Position numbers and translations under genes: made by a program. Shown here one piece after another: positions 31,793 to 41,698 of a stretch of 64,000 nucleotides of DNA. The stretch covers positions 5,035,022 through 5,099,021 of the forward strand of contig OY282376.1 of assembly GCA_958295845.1 (NCBI GenBank), given 5' to 3'. The notes below the pieces were generated by a model, which was not told the origin of the DNA, ran no database searches, and saw only the letters and a program-made list of their open reading frames with translations. Within the stretch, counting starts at the first letter, position 1. Each line of letters starts with the position of its first letter. The stretch is from Caldilineaceae bacterium. GTDB lineage: Bacteria > Chloroflexota > Anaerolineae > Caldilineales > Caldilineaceae.

Positions 31793-34003
31793 TTAAGCCG
31801 GTTCGACGAAGACGCGGACATCGTAGAAGCTGGCTGAGGCGCCCATGTCGGTCTCGTCCTGGGAGGTGAGCTGGTTGACGTTGCGGCCATCGGGGCTGTG
31901 TTTGTTCCACCAGATGCCGGGGGCGAGGACGGTGCCGGCCATGATTTCTTCGGTGATGCGGGCGGTGAGCTCGACTTCGCCGAGCTCGTTCCAGACGCGC
32001 AGCCAGGCGCCCTCCTCGATGCGGCGCGTGGAGGCGTCGAGCGGATGGATCCAGAGCAGGGGTTCGCGCTCGCGGCCGCGGAAACGCTCCAGGTGTGAGA
32101 AGGAGGAGTTGAGGAATGAGTGCGCCGGCGGCGAAATGCAGGCCAGGGAACGCGGGTCGGGCTCTGCCTGGGCGCTGCCGTTTTCATTCCCCACGACTTT
32201 TGCCGCTCTCTCCTCGCCCGCTATCTCACTCTTTGGAGGCGTGTAGGTGGGCAGCGGGTCGTAGCCGTCCTGCGCCATGCGTTCGCTGTAGAATTCGCAC
32301 TTGCCGCTGGGTGTGGGGTAGTTGCCCTCGGCGAAGGGCAGGTAGGGCTGGGGCAGGTTTAGGCGCACGAAGCCCTTTTCCAGCAGGGCATCCCAGGTGA
32401 CCGTTTCGTAGATGGGATGGTGCTGCGCTTCGACGAAGTTGCGCAGAATCGTCTCGTCATCTTCGTAGAAGCCGCTGTCGGTGTAGTCCATGGCTTGCGC
32501 GAGGCCGCGGAAGATGGCGCTGTTGGGCCGCGCCTCGCCCACGGGCGGGATCGCGGGCCGGTTGAGCGCCAAGTAATGATGGCCGTACATCCGTTGCAGA
32601 TCCCAATGCTCGGCCTGTGTGGTGGCGGGCAGGACAAAATCTGCGTAGTCTGCGGTGTCGGTCTGGAAGTGTTCCAGGACAACGGTGAACAGGTCCTCGC
32701 GCGTCAGCCCGGCGCGGACCGACGACTGGTCGGGCGCGACGGCGGCGGGATTGCTGTTGTAGACGAACAGGGCCTTGATGGGCGGGCCGGCCACGTCGGG
32801 CGCGGGCTTGCGGTCCACGGGCCGGGGCGCGTAGTGGGAGGCGGCGATGCGGGTCCGGTCGAGGCTGAGCGCGTCGCCGAGGCGGTTCATGTTGATGGTG
32901 CGGGGGATGCGTCCGGCGAGCAGGTCGGGCCGCTGCAGCCCGCTTTTTTCGAGGTGGCGCAGCTGCCCGCTGACGCTGAGCTGGATGCCGCCGCCCTGTT
33001 CGCGCCATGCGCCAATCAGCGCGGGCAGACAGGTGATGTTGCGCATTGCCATGCCGCCGCCGTAATGGCGCTGCATGCCGTAGTTGACCCGGATGGCGGC
33101 GGGTTTTGCCGTAGCGTAGTCCCGCGCCAGCTCGCGGATCCGCTCGGCCGGGATGCCGGTGATTTGGGCCGCCCGCTGCGGGGGCCATTCCTGGACGCGT
33201 TCGGCCAGCTGCTCGAAACCGACGGTATGCGCGGCCACATAGTCGTGGTCGTGCAGGTCTGCGTTGATAATCTCGTGCATCATTGCCAGCGCGAGCGCGC
33301 CGTCGGTCCCGGGGCGGATGGGCAGCCATTCGTCGGCGGCCTTGGCGGTGCGGGTGTTGGCCGGGTCGATGACGATGACGCGTGCGCCCTGTTTGCGGGC
33401 CTGCTGGATGAACGGCCACAGATGCAGGTTGCTCGTCAGCGTGTTGCTGCCCCAGATCAGGATGAGGCGCGCGTGCGCGTAATCTTCGGGCTCGATCCCC
33501 ATCGTTGCGCCGATTGTGTAGAGATAACCTTCGAACCCGGCCTCGGAGCAGATCGTGTAGGCCAGGCGGCTGGCTCCCATCTGCTGGAAGAAGCGGTCGG
33601 ACATGCAGTGTTGCTGCAGAAGGCCCATGGTACCGCCGTAGGCATAGGGCAGAACCGCTTCCGGTCCCCATTCGCCGATGACGGCATGCAGGCGCGCCGC
33701 GATCTCGGCCAGCGCTTCGCGCCAGGAGACGCGCTCGAAGCGGCCGCTGCCTTTGGGCCCGACGCGGCGCAGGGGGTGGGTCAGCCTGTCGGCGTGGTAG
33801 ACCCGCTCGAGATAGCGGTCGACCTTGCCGCACAACGTGCCCTGCGTGACAGGGTGATCGGCGTGGCCCCAGATGTCCAGCGCTTGCTCGGTCTTGCGGT
33901 CCACGGCAATCTGCCAGCTGCAGGTGTCGGGGCAGTCGTGCGGGCAGGCGCCGGTTACGATGCGAACGGAGGGATTATTTTCATAGAGATTGAGTTTCGA
34001 CAT
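31793..34003 (-). CDS. Molybdopterin-dependent oxidoreductase with 4Fe-4S site
   Basis: A 736-residue DMSO-reductase-superfamily enzyme. The N-terminal iron-sulfur motif is C20-x3-C24-x3-C28 with C58 (ACPHDCPDTC, TLCGK). Mo-bis-MGD binding regions include LILIWGSNTLTSNLH, VIVIDPANTRTAKAADEWLPIRPGTDGALALAM and NRPAIPPVGEARPNSAIF. The residue placed as metal ligand region reads YTICSEAGFEGY. It is 737 codons, normal for soluble formate dehydrogenase-like or BisC-like members. No signal peptide or partner subunit is seen, so electron partner and substrate are unknown. Its 3' end was duplicated at 29520-29675. Confidence 0.88.
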   Translation of the reverse strand: MSKLNLYENNPSVRIVTGACPHDCPDTCSWQIAVDRKTEQALDIWGHADHPVTQGTLCGKVDRYLERVYHADRLTHPLRRVGPKGSGRFERVSWREALAEIAARLHAVIGEWGPEAVLPYAYGGTMGLLQQHCMSDRFFQQMGASRLAYTICSEAGFEGYLYTIGATMGIEPEDYAHARLILIWGSNTLTSNLHLWPFIQQARKQGARVIVIDPANTRTAKAADEWLPIRPGTDGALALAMMHEIINADLHDHDYVAAHTVGFEQLAERVQEWPPQRAAQITGIPAERIRELARDYATAKPAAIRVNYGMQRHYGGGMAMRNITCLPALIGAWREQGGGIQLSVSGQLRHLEKSGLQRPDLLAGRIPRTINMNRLGDALSLDRTRIAASHYAPRPVDRKPAPDVAGPPIKALFVYNSNPAAVAPDQSSVRAGLTREDLFTVVLEHFQTDTADYADFVLPATTQAEHWDLQRMYGHHYLALNRPAIPPVGEARPNSAIFRGLAQAMDYTDSGFYEDDETILRNFVEAQHHPIYETVTWDALLEKGFVRLNLPQPYLPFAEGNYPTPSGKCEFYSERMAQDGYDPLPTYTPPKSEIAGEERAAKVVGNENGSAQAEPDPRSLACISPPAHSFLNSSFSHLERFRGREREPLLWIHPLDASTRRIEEGAWLRVWNELGEVELTARITEEIMAGTVLAPGIWWNKHSPDGRNVNQLTSQDETDMGASASFYDVRVFVEPA

Positions 34004-34268
34004 GGTACCGGCTCATGAACGTTGGTTGGCAGGGAGAAGCCCGTCACGTCGGGCGTCCAGCTGCGGCTGTTGGGGCATCAGTGTAGCAGTGAAATCGTGC
34101 GGGGCGAAATTGGCCTGTGACGGCCCGGATGGATATGATAGGCGGGTTGCGCTGCGTACGGCGCGCGTGGTGCAGGGATGTATATCACCTGCATGGGTAG
34201 CTACTTGTCTTTAACCGGTGTGTGAGCATCCTGAATCAGGGTTTGCAGGACTGTGGTGAGCGGTAGCA

Positions 34269-34310
34269 GTTTTTAGTAGTCAGTTCTTAGTTTTTAGTGA
34301 ACTGCGAACT
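34269..34310. repeat. Degenerate heptad repeat array
   Basis: Units GTTTTTA, GTAGTCA, GTTCTTA, GTTTTTA, GTGAACT, GCGAACT in register; it leads into interspersed repeat copy B. Confidence 0.7.
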
Positions 34311-34595
34311 GCAGTGGTCAGTGGCTTGAGACAGCAGGTGGGGGAGGAGACACTGTCGGACAGACAGCCTGCTGGGGAAGAATGAACTCTGTGGCTAGCA
34401 AGGGCGGGGCGTTGCGGGGGCGCAGCCCCTGCACAAGGGAGGGCCGAAGGCCCGACCGCCCAGAACTGCAGTGGTCAGTGATCAGTGGTCAGTGGTCAGT
34501 GGTCAGAGACTGCGGCGATTGATTGAGGATTGGTGTGGAGAGAAATGAGGAGAGAGTCACCTTCGCTCGCCTCATACTGGTTCGCGAATCAATTG
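34311..34595. repeat. Interspersed hairpin-rich repeat, copy B
   Basis: From 34392 almost identical to copy A at 7491-7704, with the same double hairpin (GGGGC-GCA-GCCCC, GGGCC-GAA-GGCCC) and the GTGGTCA heptads (34471-34512). Its 5' part (GACAGCAGGTGGGGGAGGAG) is repeated at copy C. Confidence 0.75.
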
Positions 34596-34613
34596 TGGCT
34601 GAGTAGTTACGTT

Positions 34614-34783
34614 TTTAGTGAACTGCGAACTGCAGTGGTCAGTGGCTTGAGACAGCAGGTGGGGGAGGAGACACTGTCGGACAGACAGCCTGCTGGGGAA
34701 GAGTAGACACGGTGGCTAGCAAGGGCGGGGCGTTGCGGGGGCGCAGCCCCTGCACAAGGGAGGGCCGAAGGCCCGACCGCCCA
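34614..34783. repeat. Interspersed hairpin-rich repeat, copy C (truncated)
   Basis: Direct repeat of 34297-34463 with very few changes, about 317 bases downstream. It contains the double hairpin but stops after GACCGCCC, lacking the heptads and 3' part of copies A and B. Confidence 0.75.
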
Positions 34784-34850
34784 AATGCGAGGAGGGAGTG
34801 AAGAGGGGAGAGCGGCATTTCCGGCGATCATGCAATCTGCACAAACAAAT

Positions 34851-34878
34851 ATGGACAATCGTTATTCGGATTGTCCAT
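34851..34878. promoter_or_regulatory. Perfect palindromic operator candidate upstream of glnA
   Basis: ATGGACAATC and its exact reverse complement GATTGTCCAT are separated by 8 bases. It lies 22 bases before a TATACT (34901-34906), so it would overlap or abut the -35 region of a glnA promoter. No poly-T follows, which argues for a dimeric regulator site rather than a terminator. Confidence 0.6.
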
Positions 34879-34983
34879 GAATGCGCCGTAAGTGGCAGGG
34901 TATACTACTGTAGTTATCGTCCCATCGTCTTATTTTCAGGTCAATAAGGACCCCACGCCATCTCTGAAAGGATTAAGTGAGGA

Positions 34984-36399
34984 ATGAAACTCAACGTAAG
35001 TTCAATTGCCGATCTGAACAGTGTGATTCAGGACAACCACATTCAGATGGTGGATGTCAAATTTACCGATCTGTTCGGTCAGTGGCACCACTTCACAATG
35101 CCGGTTGAGGAGTTTGATGCGGATGATGCGGTCAACGAGGGGATGGGCTTTGACGGCTCGTCCATTCGCGGCTTCCAGAGCATCGAAAACAGCGACATGG
35201 TACTGCGGTTGGATCCCACAACTGCGATTATCGACCCGGTTTGCGCCATGCCTACATTGAGCGCGATCTGCAACGTCCATGACCCACTTTCGGGCGAGGC
35301 TTACAGCCGTGATCCTCGCAACGTGGCCGGCAAAGCGGTCAGCTACGTCGAATCGGATGGTATTGCCGACACGGTCTTTGTCGGGCCGGAAGCCGAGTTT
35401 TTCATCTTTGACGGTGTTTCCTATGAGTCGGGCCGCCACACGGCCGGTTACTACGTGGACAGTGTGGAAGCGCCATGGAACTCCGGTGAGCTGGGGTTAG
35501 GCCATACGGTCGGACTGAAGAGGGGTTACTTCCCGGTTTCTCCTTATGATTCGCTGCAGGACGTCCGTTCCGAGATGACGCGCAAGATGATCGATGCGGG
35601 TCTTGATATCGAAGTGCATCACCACGAGGTGGGTACAGCGGGCCAGGCTGAGATCGATATGAAGTTCAAGCCGCTCCTGCAGATGGCCGACCAGGTACAG
35701 CTGTTCAAGTACATTATCAAGAACGTTGCCAAGGATCACGAGAAGACGGTCACGTTCATGCCGAAGCCGCTTTTCGAGGATAACGGTTCGGGGATGCACA
35801 CGCACCTGAGCTTTTGGAAGGACGGCGTACCGCTGTTCGCCGGTGACCAGTACGCCGGCCTGAGCGAGATGGCCCTGTACTTTACGGGCGGCTTGCTGAA
35901 ACACATCAATTCGCTGCTGGCCTTCTGCGCCCCCCTGACCAACAGCTACCGCCGCCTGGTTCCGGGCTATGAGGCCCCGGTGGTCGTGGCCTATTCGGCC
36001 CGCAACCGTTCTGCCGCCTGCCGCATCCCGATGTACAGCCATTCACCGAACAGCAAGCGCATCGAGTTCCGCTGCCCCGACCCCGGCGCGAACCCATATC
36101 TGGCCTTCGCGGCGATGGTGATGGCCGGCATGGACGGCATCAAGAACAAGATCGACCCGGGCGACCCGGCCGAGATTGACCTGTACGAAGAGGATGTCCT
36201 GAAAGAGGTGGAGATGGTGAAGGGCAGCCTCGGCGAGGTTCTGGACGCGCTCGAGGAAGACAACGCCTACCTGCTCGAAGGCGACGTCTTTACCCCGGAT
36301 CTGCTGGATTCGTACATTGAGTACAAGCGGTTGGAAGAGGTGGATGCTGTCCGGCTGCGCCCGCATCCGCAGGAATTCGTGATGTACTACGGCATCTAG
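34984..36399 (+). CDS. glnA: Glutamine synthetase type I
   Basis: A 471-residue GSI subunit that condenses glutamate and ammonia with ATP; works as a dodecamer in the cytosol. Landmarks: MVDVKFTDLFGQWHHFTMP, GFDGSSIRGFQ, the ATP/metal segments VEVHHHEVGTAGQAEIDMKF-like region, FMPKPLFEDNGSGMHTHLSFWKDG, the NSYRRLVPGYEAPVVVAYSARNRSA glutamate-binding region and RCPDPGANPYLAFAAMVMAG. Length fits the GSI-beta class; near the usual adenylylation site the sequence is DLYEED, with Tyr present but the context altered. A palindromic operator candidate lies upstream and a terminator downstream. It precedes a second glutamine synthetase gene. Confidence 0.96.
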   Translation: MKLNVSSIADLNSVIQDNHIQMVDVKFTDLFGQWHHFTMPVEEFDADDAVNEGMGFDGSSIRGFQSIENSDMVLRLDPTTAIIDPVCAMPTLSAICNVHDPLSGEAYSRDPRNVAGKAVSYVESDGIADTVFVGPEAEFFIFDGVSYESGRHTAGYYVDSVEAPWNSGELGLGHTVGLKRGYFPVSPYDSLQDVRSEMTRKMIDAGLDIEVHHHEVGTAGQAEIDMKFKPLLQMADQVQLFKYIIKNVAKDHEKTVTFMPKPLFEDNGSGMHTHLSFWKDGVPLFAGDQYAGLSEMALYFTGGLLKHINSLLAFCAPLTNSYRRLVPGYEAPVVVAYSARNRSAACRIPMYSHSPNSKRIEFRCPDPGANPYLAFAAMVMAGMDGIKNKIDPGDPAEIDLYEEDVLKEVEMVKGSLGEVLDALEEDNAYLLEGDVFTPDLLDSYIEYKRLEEVDAVRLRPHPQEFVMYYGI

Positions 36400-36424
36400 A
36401 AGCGTTGGACCTATACTACTTAAC

Positions 36425-36470
36425 AACAAGGGGGCGGCGCGGCGCAATGTGTCTGCCCCCTTGTTCTTTC
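36425..36470 (+). terminator. Intrinsic terminator after glnA
   Basis: An 11-bp perfect stem (AACAAGGGGGC / GCCCCCTTGTT) with a 19-base loop, followed by CTTTC. It lies 25 bases after the first glutamine synthetase stop and isolates the second gene. Confidence 0.75.
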
Positions 36471-36487
36471 ATACTAACGGTTGTACA

Positions 36488-36522
36488 GTTTTCGGTTTTC
36501 AGTCTCTGGTTATCGGTGACTG
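36488..36522. repeat. Degenerate heptad repeat array
   Basis: Units GTTTTCG, GTTTTCA, GTCTCTG, GTTATCG, GTGACTG between the two glutamine synthetase genes. Confidence 0.65.
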
Positions 36523-36578
36523 CTCGCTTACTGGATGAGAATTGATTACTGGAAACTATCTGAAAGGGGAAGGCAGAT

Positions 36579-37940
36579 ATGCTTTTGGATGCATTTGCAG
36601 ACGAAAAACTGATGGAGACGCTGGAAAAGATTGACGACACGATCAAGAGACACAACGTGCGCTTTGTGCGTCTTCAGTTCAGCGATATCGTGGGCATCGT
36701 CAAGCAGGTAACGATCCCGATTGAGCTTTGGGATCGCGCGGTTGAGAACGGCGTCTGGTTCGACGGCAGCTCGATTGAGGGATTCGCGCGCGTCGCTGAG
36801 AGCGACATGTATCTGGTGCCGGACCTGGATACATTCATGCCGATCCCCTGGGAGATGGAGCTGTCCACCGCCCGCGTTGTCTGTGATGTTTTCACGCCGA
36901 GCGGCGATCCTTTTGCCGGCGATCCCCGTCATATTCTGCGCCGGCAGTTGAAGCGGGCCCAGGGGCTGGGCTTTGATTTTCTCGTCGGTCCGGAGCTGGA
37001 GTTCTTTCTTTTCCGGCGCCACCAGGATGACAGCCTTTACCCTCTGACGCCCCACGACGAAGCGGGCTATTTCGACGTGAGCTCCGATTCGGCGCATGGT
37101 GTGCGCCGTCAGATGGTGGATGCGCTGAACGCCTTGGGCATCAAGGTCGAGGCATCCCACCACGAGGTCGCCAGCGGGCAGAATGAGATCGACTTCCAGT
37201 ACGGTCCTGCGCTGGCGGCGGCGGACAACACGATCACTTTACGAACAACGCTGAAGGCGATTGCGCAGAAGAACGGGCTGCACTGTACGTTTATGCCCAA
37301 GCCGATCACCGGGGTAAACGGGTCGGGGATGCACGTTCATCAGAGCTTGTGGCGTGTTGGTGAGGAAGAGACCTGCATGTACGACGCCGATGATGAGTAC
37401 GGCCTGAGCAAGACGGCGCTGCACTTTATTGCGGGCCAGCTTGCGCATGCGGCGGCGATCACGCCGATCATCGCGCCGCTGGTGAACAGCTACAAGCGGT
37501 TGGTGCCCGGTTATGAGGCACCGGTCTATATTTCGTGGGGCCGTACGAACCGCAGTGCGCTGATCCGCATCCCGCGCACCAATCCCAACCGAACGCAGAG
37601 TACCCGCTGCGAACTACGCTGCCCCGACCCGAGCGCGAATCCCTACCTGGCGTTCGCGGTGATGCTGGCGGCGGGCCTCGATGGCATTGAGCGCAAGCTG
37701 GATCCGCCGATGCCGGCCGAGGAGGACCTGTACCAGATGAACGGCGACCGCTCCGGGCTGGAGACGTTGCCGGGCAACCTGGGTGAAGCGCTGGACGCGC
37801 TGCGAGAGGACGAGGTGGTGCAGGAGGCGCTGGGCCAGCACGTTTTCGAACGCTATGTCGAGGCGAAAAACCAGGAGTGGGACAGCTATCGCAATTTTGT
37901 GTCGCAGTGGGAGCTGGACCGCTATCTGGGCGTCTATTAG
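36579..37940 (+). CDS. Glutamine synthetase type I, second paralogue
   Basis: A 453-residue GSI protein, shorter than its neighbour and in the GSI-alpha size range. It retains VRFVRLQFSDIVGIVKQVTIP, FDGSSIEGFARV, the LVGPELEFFLF strand, EASHHEVASGQNEIDFQY, FMPKPITGVNGSGMHVHQSLW and NSYKRLVPGYEAPVYISWGRTNRSALIRIPR. All active-site segments look complete, so it should be catalytic. AAAGGGGAAGG precedes the ATG. The pair is separated by a terminator and heptad array, so the two are transcribed apart and probably serve different nitrogen conditions; that is inference. Confidence 0.94.
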   Translation: MLLDAFADEKLMETLEKIDDTIKRHNVRFVRLQFSDIVGIVKQVTIPIELWDRAVENGVWFDGSSIEGFARVAESDMYLVPDLDTFMPIPWEMELSTARVVCDVFTPSGDPFAGDPRHILRRQLKRAQGLGFDFLVGPELEFFLFRRHQDDSLYPLTPHDEAGYFDVSSDSAHGVRRQMVDALNALGIKVEASHHEVASGQNEIDFQYGPALAAADNTITLRTTLKAIAQKNGLHCTFMPKPITGVNGSGMHVHQSLWRVGEEETCMYDADDEYGLSKTALHFIAGQLAHAAAITPIIAPLVNSYKRLVPGYEAPVYISWGRTNRSALIRIPRTNPNRTQSTRCELRCPDPSANPYLAFAVMLAAGLDGIERKLDPPMPAEEDLYQMNGDRSGLETLPGNLGEALDALREDEVVQEALGQHVFERYVEAKNQEWDSYRNFVSQWELDRYLGVY

Positions 37941-38050
37941 CGAGCGGCGGCCTGTACATTCCAAGAGTGGCTTTGTCCGCTACCGGCCACATCCCCGCCC
38001 GCCTGGCAACCTTGGCAACGGGCATGTAAGCAAACCGAGCAGGAGCTGAG

Positions 38051-38088
38051 ATTCCCGCGAACGTCCCAAACCGGCGCGGGAATTTTTG
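38051..38088 (+). terminator. Intrinsic terminator after second glutamine synthetase
   Basis: A 9-bp perfect stem (ATTCCCGCG / CGCGGGAAT) with a 15-base loop, continuing into TTTTTG. Confidence 0.75.
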
Positions 38089-38166
38089 CGTGCGCAGAGC
38101 AGCGCGTGTGTGCGAAGGCTTGGGCCCCAAGTTACCCTCTTTGCGTGTTAACTCCTATTCGTGTCT

Positions 38167-38206
38167 GCCCCGTTGTGCGTCGCCCGCCCGGGGCCCTTTT
38201 TTTGCG
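38167..38206 (+). terminator. Second intrinsic terminator
   Basis: GCCCCG and CGGGGC form a short stem around a 16-base loop, followed by CC and a run of seven T. It comes about 80 bases after the previous terminator with no gene between. Confidence 0.55.
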
Positions 38207-38265
38207 TTCGCCGTTATCCAACCGCGTCGCGTCCCGATTGCGAGGAACAGCATAATGGGAAAAAG

Positions 38266-38294
38266 TGGACAAGCGGGCCATTCAGAGGTACAAT
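38266..38294 (+). promoter_or_regulatory. Sigma-70-like promoter for RNase J
   Basis: TGGACA (38266-38271) and TACAAT (38289-38294) are 17 bases apart, each one base off consensus. Transcription from here gives a 5' leader of about 250 bases before the RNase J start. Confidence 0.6.
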
Positions 38295-38554
38295 GAAGGG
38301 GAATAACTGAATCTGAGGAGCGAGTGTGGCCGCCGACGCGGGCGTTTGTGCAATTCAGGGTGGCCGAAGGGTGAACGATTAAGGGCTCCCCCATTATTTC
38401 GTCCTCTGCTCGCCCTGCGCGCATATGCTGAACTTTCACAGAAAAGAGATTCTTTTTCGCGCTGGGAGCTGTTGCTGCCCGGCGTTTTTGTGTTAGACGA
38501 AAGTCACGGCAACGCAGGCATTGTGTCTGCATTGCCTTTCAAAGGAGAGATCGA

Positions 38555-40282
<1,728 letters not shown>

Positions 40283-40450
40283 GCGGGGGAGGCGGCAGAT
40301 GGTCCCGGAAGCGAATGCGCGGTCAGACGAGGGCTTGTAGACGTTTGCCTGAACCGGGACTTAGAGGAGCAAGAGCGGGTCCTTCCACCAAGGGCCACTA
40401 AGGGCCACGAAGAAGACCTTCTGGGATTGACACAGAACAGGGTCGTCGGT

Positions 40451-40501
40451 CACTGGAATCGCGAGAGAGGGTGCGATTCCAGTGGCAGGCGGCCTTTTTT
40501 T
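40451..40501 (+). terminator. Intrinsic terminator after RNase J
   Basis: A perfect 12-bp stem (CACTGGAATCGC, 40451-40462, with GCGATTCCAGTG, 40473-40484), 10-base loop, then a run of seven T at 40495-40501 after a short GC-rich spacer. Confidence 0.8.
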
Positions 40502-40778
40502 GACTTCATGTAGATCTCAAATGAGATCAAGAGCTACGCCAAGCGATATGAAAGAGGGGGGGTGAGGGTATCCTCATGTCTGAAAAGGCGCTCAGAGCGG
40601 CACTGTTGCTGTCGGTTATATTGATCTGGCTTTAGATCGCATCGCGGCGGCCTTTCTCTGCGTAAGCGCCGGCGAAACACTGGCAAATGCGACATTTTGG
40701 CGTTTTTGCGGATGTGGCTGTCGCAGATGGTTAGTATGCCGGGCGGTAGGAACGAGTTAATCCCGCTCCTTGAGGACG

Positions 40779-40903
40779 GGTGGCCAGGGCCCTCGCGGGC
40801 GCTGTTCTTTGAACCGCAGCAGTGCATCATCTTCCAGTCAGACCTTTTCGACAGTACGTCTGATGTCTGGTGGTCTTGTCATAGGGGCCAACTACAGTTT
40901 TGA
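40779..40903 (+). pseudogene. Coding remnant (ALFFEPQQC type), copy 1
   Basis: In one frame this reads WPGPSRALFFEPQQCIIFQS followed by DLFDST and ends at TGA 40903. A diverged copy with the same protein-level pattern is at 41360-41572. The shared conservative replacements (E/D, I/V, D/N) suggest both derive from a real protein, now lost. The parent family is not recognised. Confidence 0.4.
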
Positions 40904-40927
40904 TAGAGGCCAAAAGGAGTTTGGATT

Positions 40928-41284
40928 GTGACTAAGAGACATGTCACCGATAGAATCAGGCAGAAGATCGTAGAGACGTTCCGCATTTCTGGCGATGACG
41001 AATCCAGGAAGGGGAAGCCGACCTTTGGCTATTTCATTTCTTGGACTATTGGCATTCTCTTCTTTCTGTTCTGGTTCTTCGTGATGCTAGGACGCAGAGG
41101 GGGACAGATTAGCAAAATAGAGCTCTGGTTTGTTGCGTATATTATTGAAGGGTACGTGGAACCATTCTGTTTTGGTGGGGGCATATTTGTTGTAGCGGCC
41201 CTTGGGCTGGTTGTTAGCTTAGTCTTCGTCGTGCGTGACTGGAAAAGGGAAAGACGCAGGCGAAGACAACTAAAGGAGAAATGA
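40928..41284 (+). CDS. Small membrane protein, hypothetical
   Basis: A 118-residue protein with GTG start and AAGGAG eight bases upstream. Two hydrophobic segments (about residues 35-55, TFGYFISWTIGILFFLFWFF; and 80-101, FGGGIFVVAALGLVVSLVFV) are followed by a strongly basic tail (RDWKRERRRRRQLKEK). No family recognised. GC content is lower than in the flanking housekeeping genes, and diverged direct repeats flank it, so it may be an acquired piece. Confidence 0.65.
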   Translation: MTKRHVTDRIRQKIVETFRISGDDESRKGKPTFGYFISWTIGILFFLFWFFVMLGRRGGQISKIELWFVAYIIEGYVEPFCFGGGIFVVAALGLVVSLVFVVRDWKRERRRRRQLKEK

Positions 41285-41359
41285 TCAGACACCACAGCCT
41301 AGACTGCTTTCCCTCCTGTCAAGAATTTCAGAGGGTAGGCCAAATCCAATGTAAGGGGA

Positions 41360-41572
41360 GGTAGCCAGGCCGCCTACGGGAACTGCTCTTTGATTCGCAG
41401 CAGTGCGTCATCCGCCAGTCAAACCTTTGCGATGGAGGGCTTAGCGCTTCGTGGTATTGCCGTTGGGGTCAGTTATATCTGCGGCGATGGGAAGACGCCG
41501 ATCATTCGGTTGCAAAGCGCGGGCATAACGTTGGGTTTCAGGGCTTCTATGCATCGAAATTTGATTGGTGAA
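41360..41572 (+). pseudogene. Coding remnant (ALFFEPQQC type), copy 2
   Basis: In frame this reads PGRLRELLFDSQQCVIRQSN then LCDGG and continues to a TGA near 41572. It has no start codon context. It matches the remnant at 40779 over about 35 residues, most clearly ELLFDSQQCVIRQS against ALFFEPQQCIIFQS. Confidence 0.4.
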
Positions 41573-41593
41573 ATCGGCGTTTATTGGTATACT
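41565..41593 (+). promoter_or_regulatory. Promoter for ftsK
   Basis: TTGGTG (41565-41570) and TATACT (41588-41593) with a 17-base spacer; the -10 is preceded by TGG, giving an extended -10 (TGGTATACT). It lies about 105 bases before the ftsK start. Confidence 0.6.
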
Positions 41594-41698
41594 TTGTTGG
41601 GAACGTTTGTTCTTCCCTCGCGTAACGAGTAATGCATATTCGGATCTTCATTGGTTCGGGCGGTTGCCCGCCGCGGGCCGCGAGCTACTACTTCTGAT

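Larger units (their letters stand above)
34004..34849. other. Repeat-filled intergenic region
   Basis: Nearly 850 bases without a gene between the oxidoreductase and glnA. From 34269 onwards it is made of heptad arrays and two tandem copies of the hairpin-rich interspersed repeat. The first 260 bases show no recognisable feature. Confidence 0.6.
37941..38554. other. Intergenic region with two terminators and a promoter
   Basis: Over 600 bases between the second glutamine synthetase and RNase J. It contains terminators at 38051-38088 and 38167-38206, a short stretch between them that could be a small RNA, then a promoter at 38266-38294 and a long 5' leader for RNase J. No protein gene is seen. 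Confidence 0.6.
40283..40927. other. Intergenic region with terminator and a decayed coding remnant
   Basis: About 640 bases after RNase J. It holds the terminator at 40451-40501, a short CCACNAAGGG-type repeat (40385-40412) and the remnant at 40779-40903 described separately. No intact gene is supported. Confidence 0.5.

Noticed and set aside
32417..34018. 533-codon open frame antisense to the molybdopterin oxidoreductase
   Set aside because: Shadow frame created by GC-rich codons; no motif and the sense strand is unmistakable.
36425..36470. Regulatory palindrome like the one at 34851
   Set aside because: The hairpin lies just after glnA and is GC-rich with pyrimidine tail, so a terminator explains it better.
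38089..38206. Possible 6S RNA
   Set aside because: I cannot draw the closing stem and central bubble that define 6S RNA; kept only as a weak small-RNA candidate.
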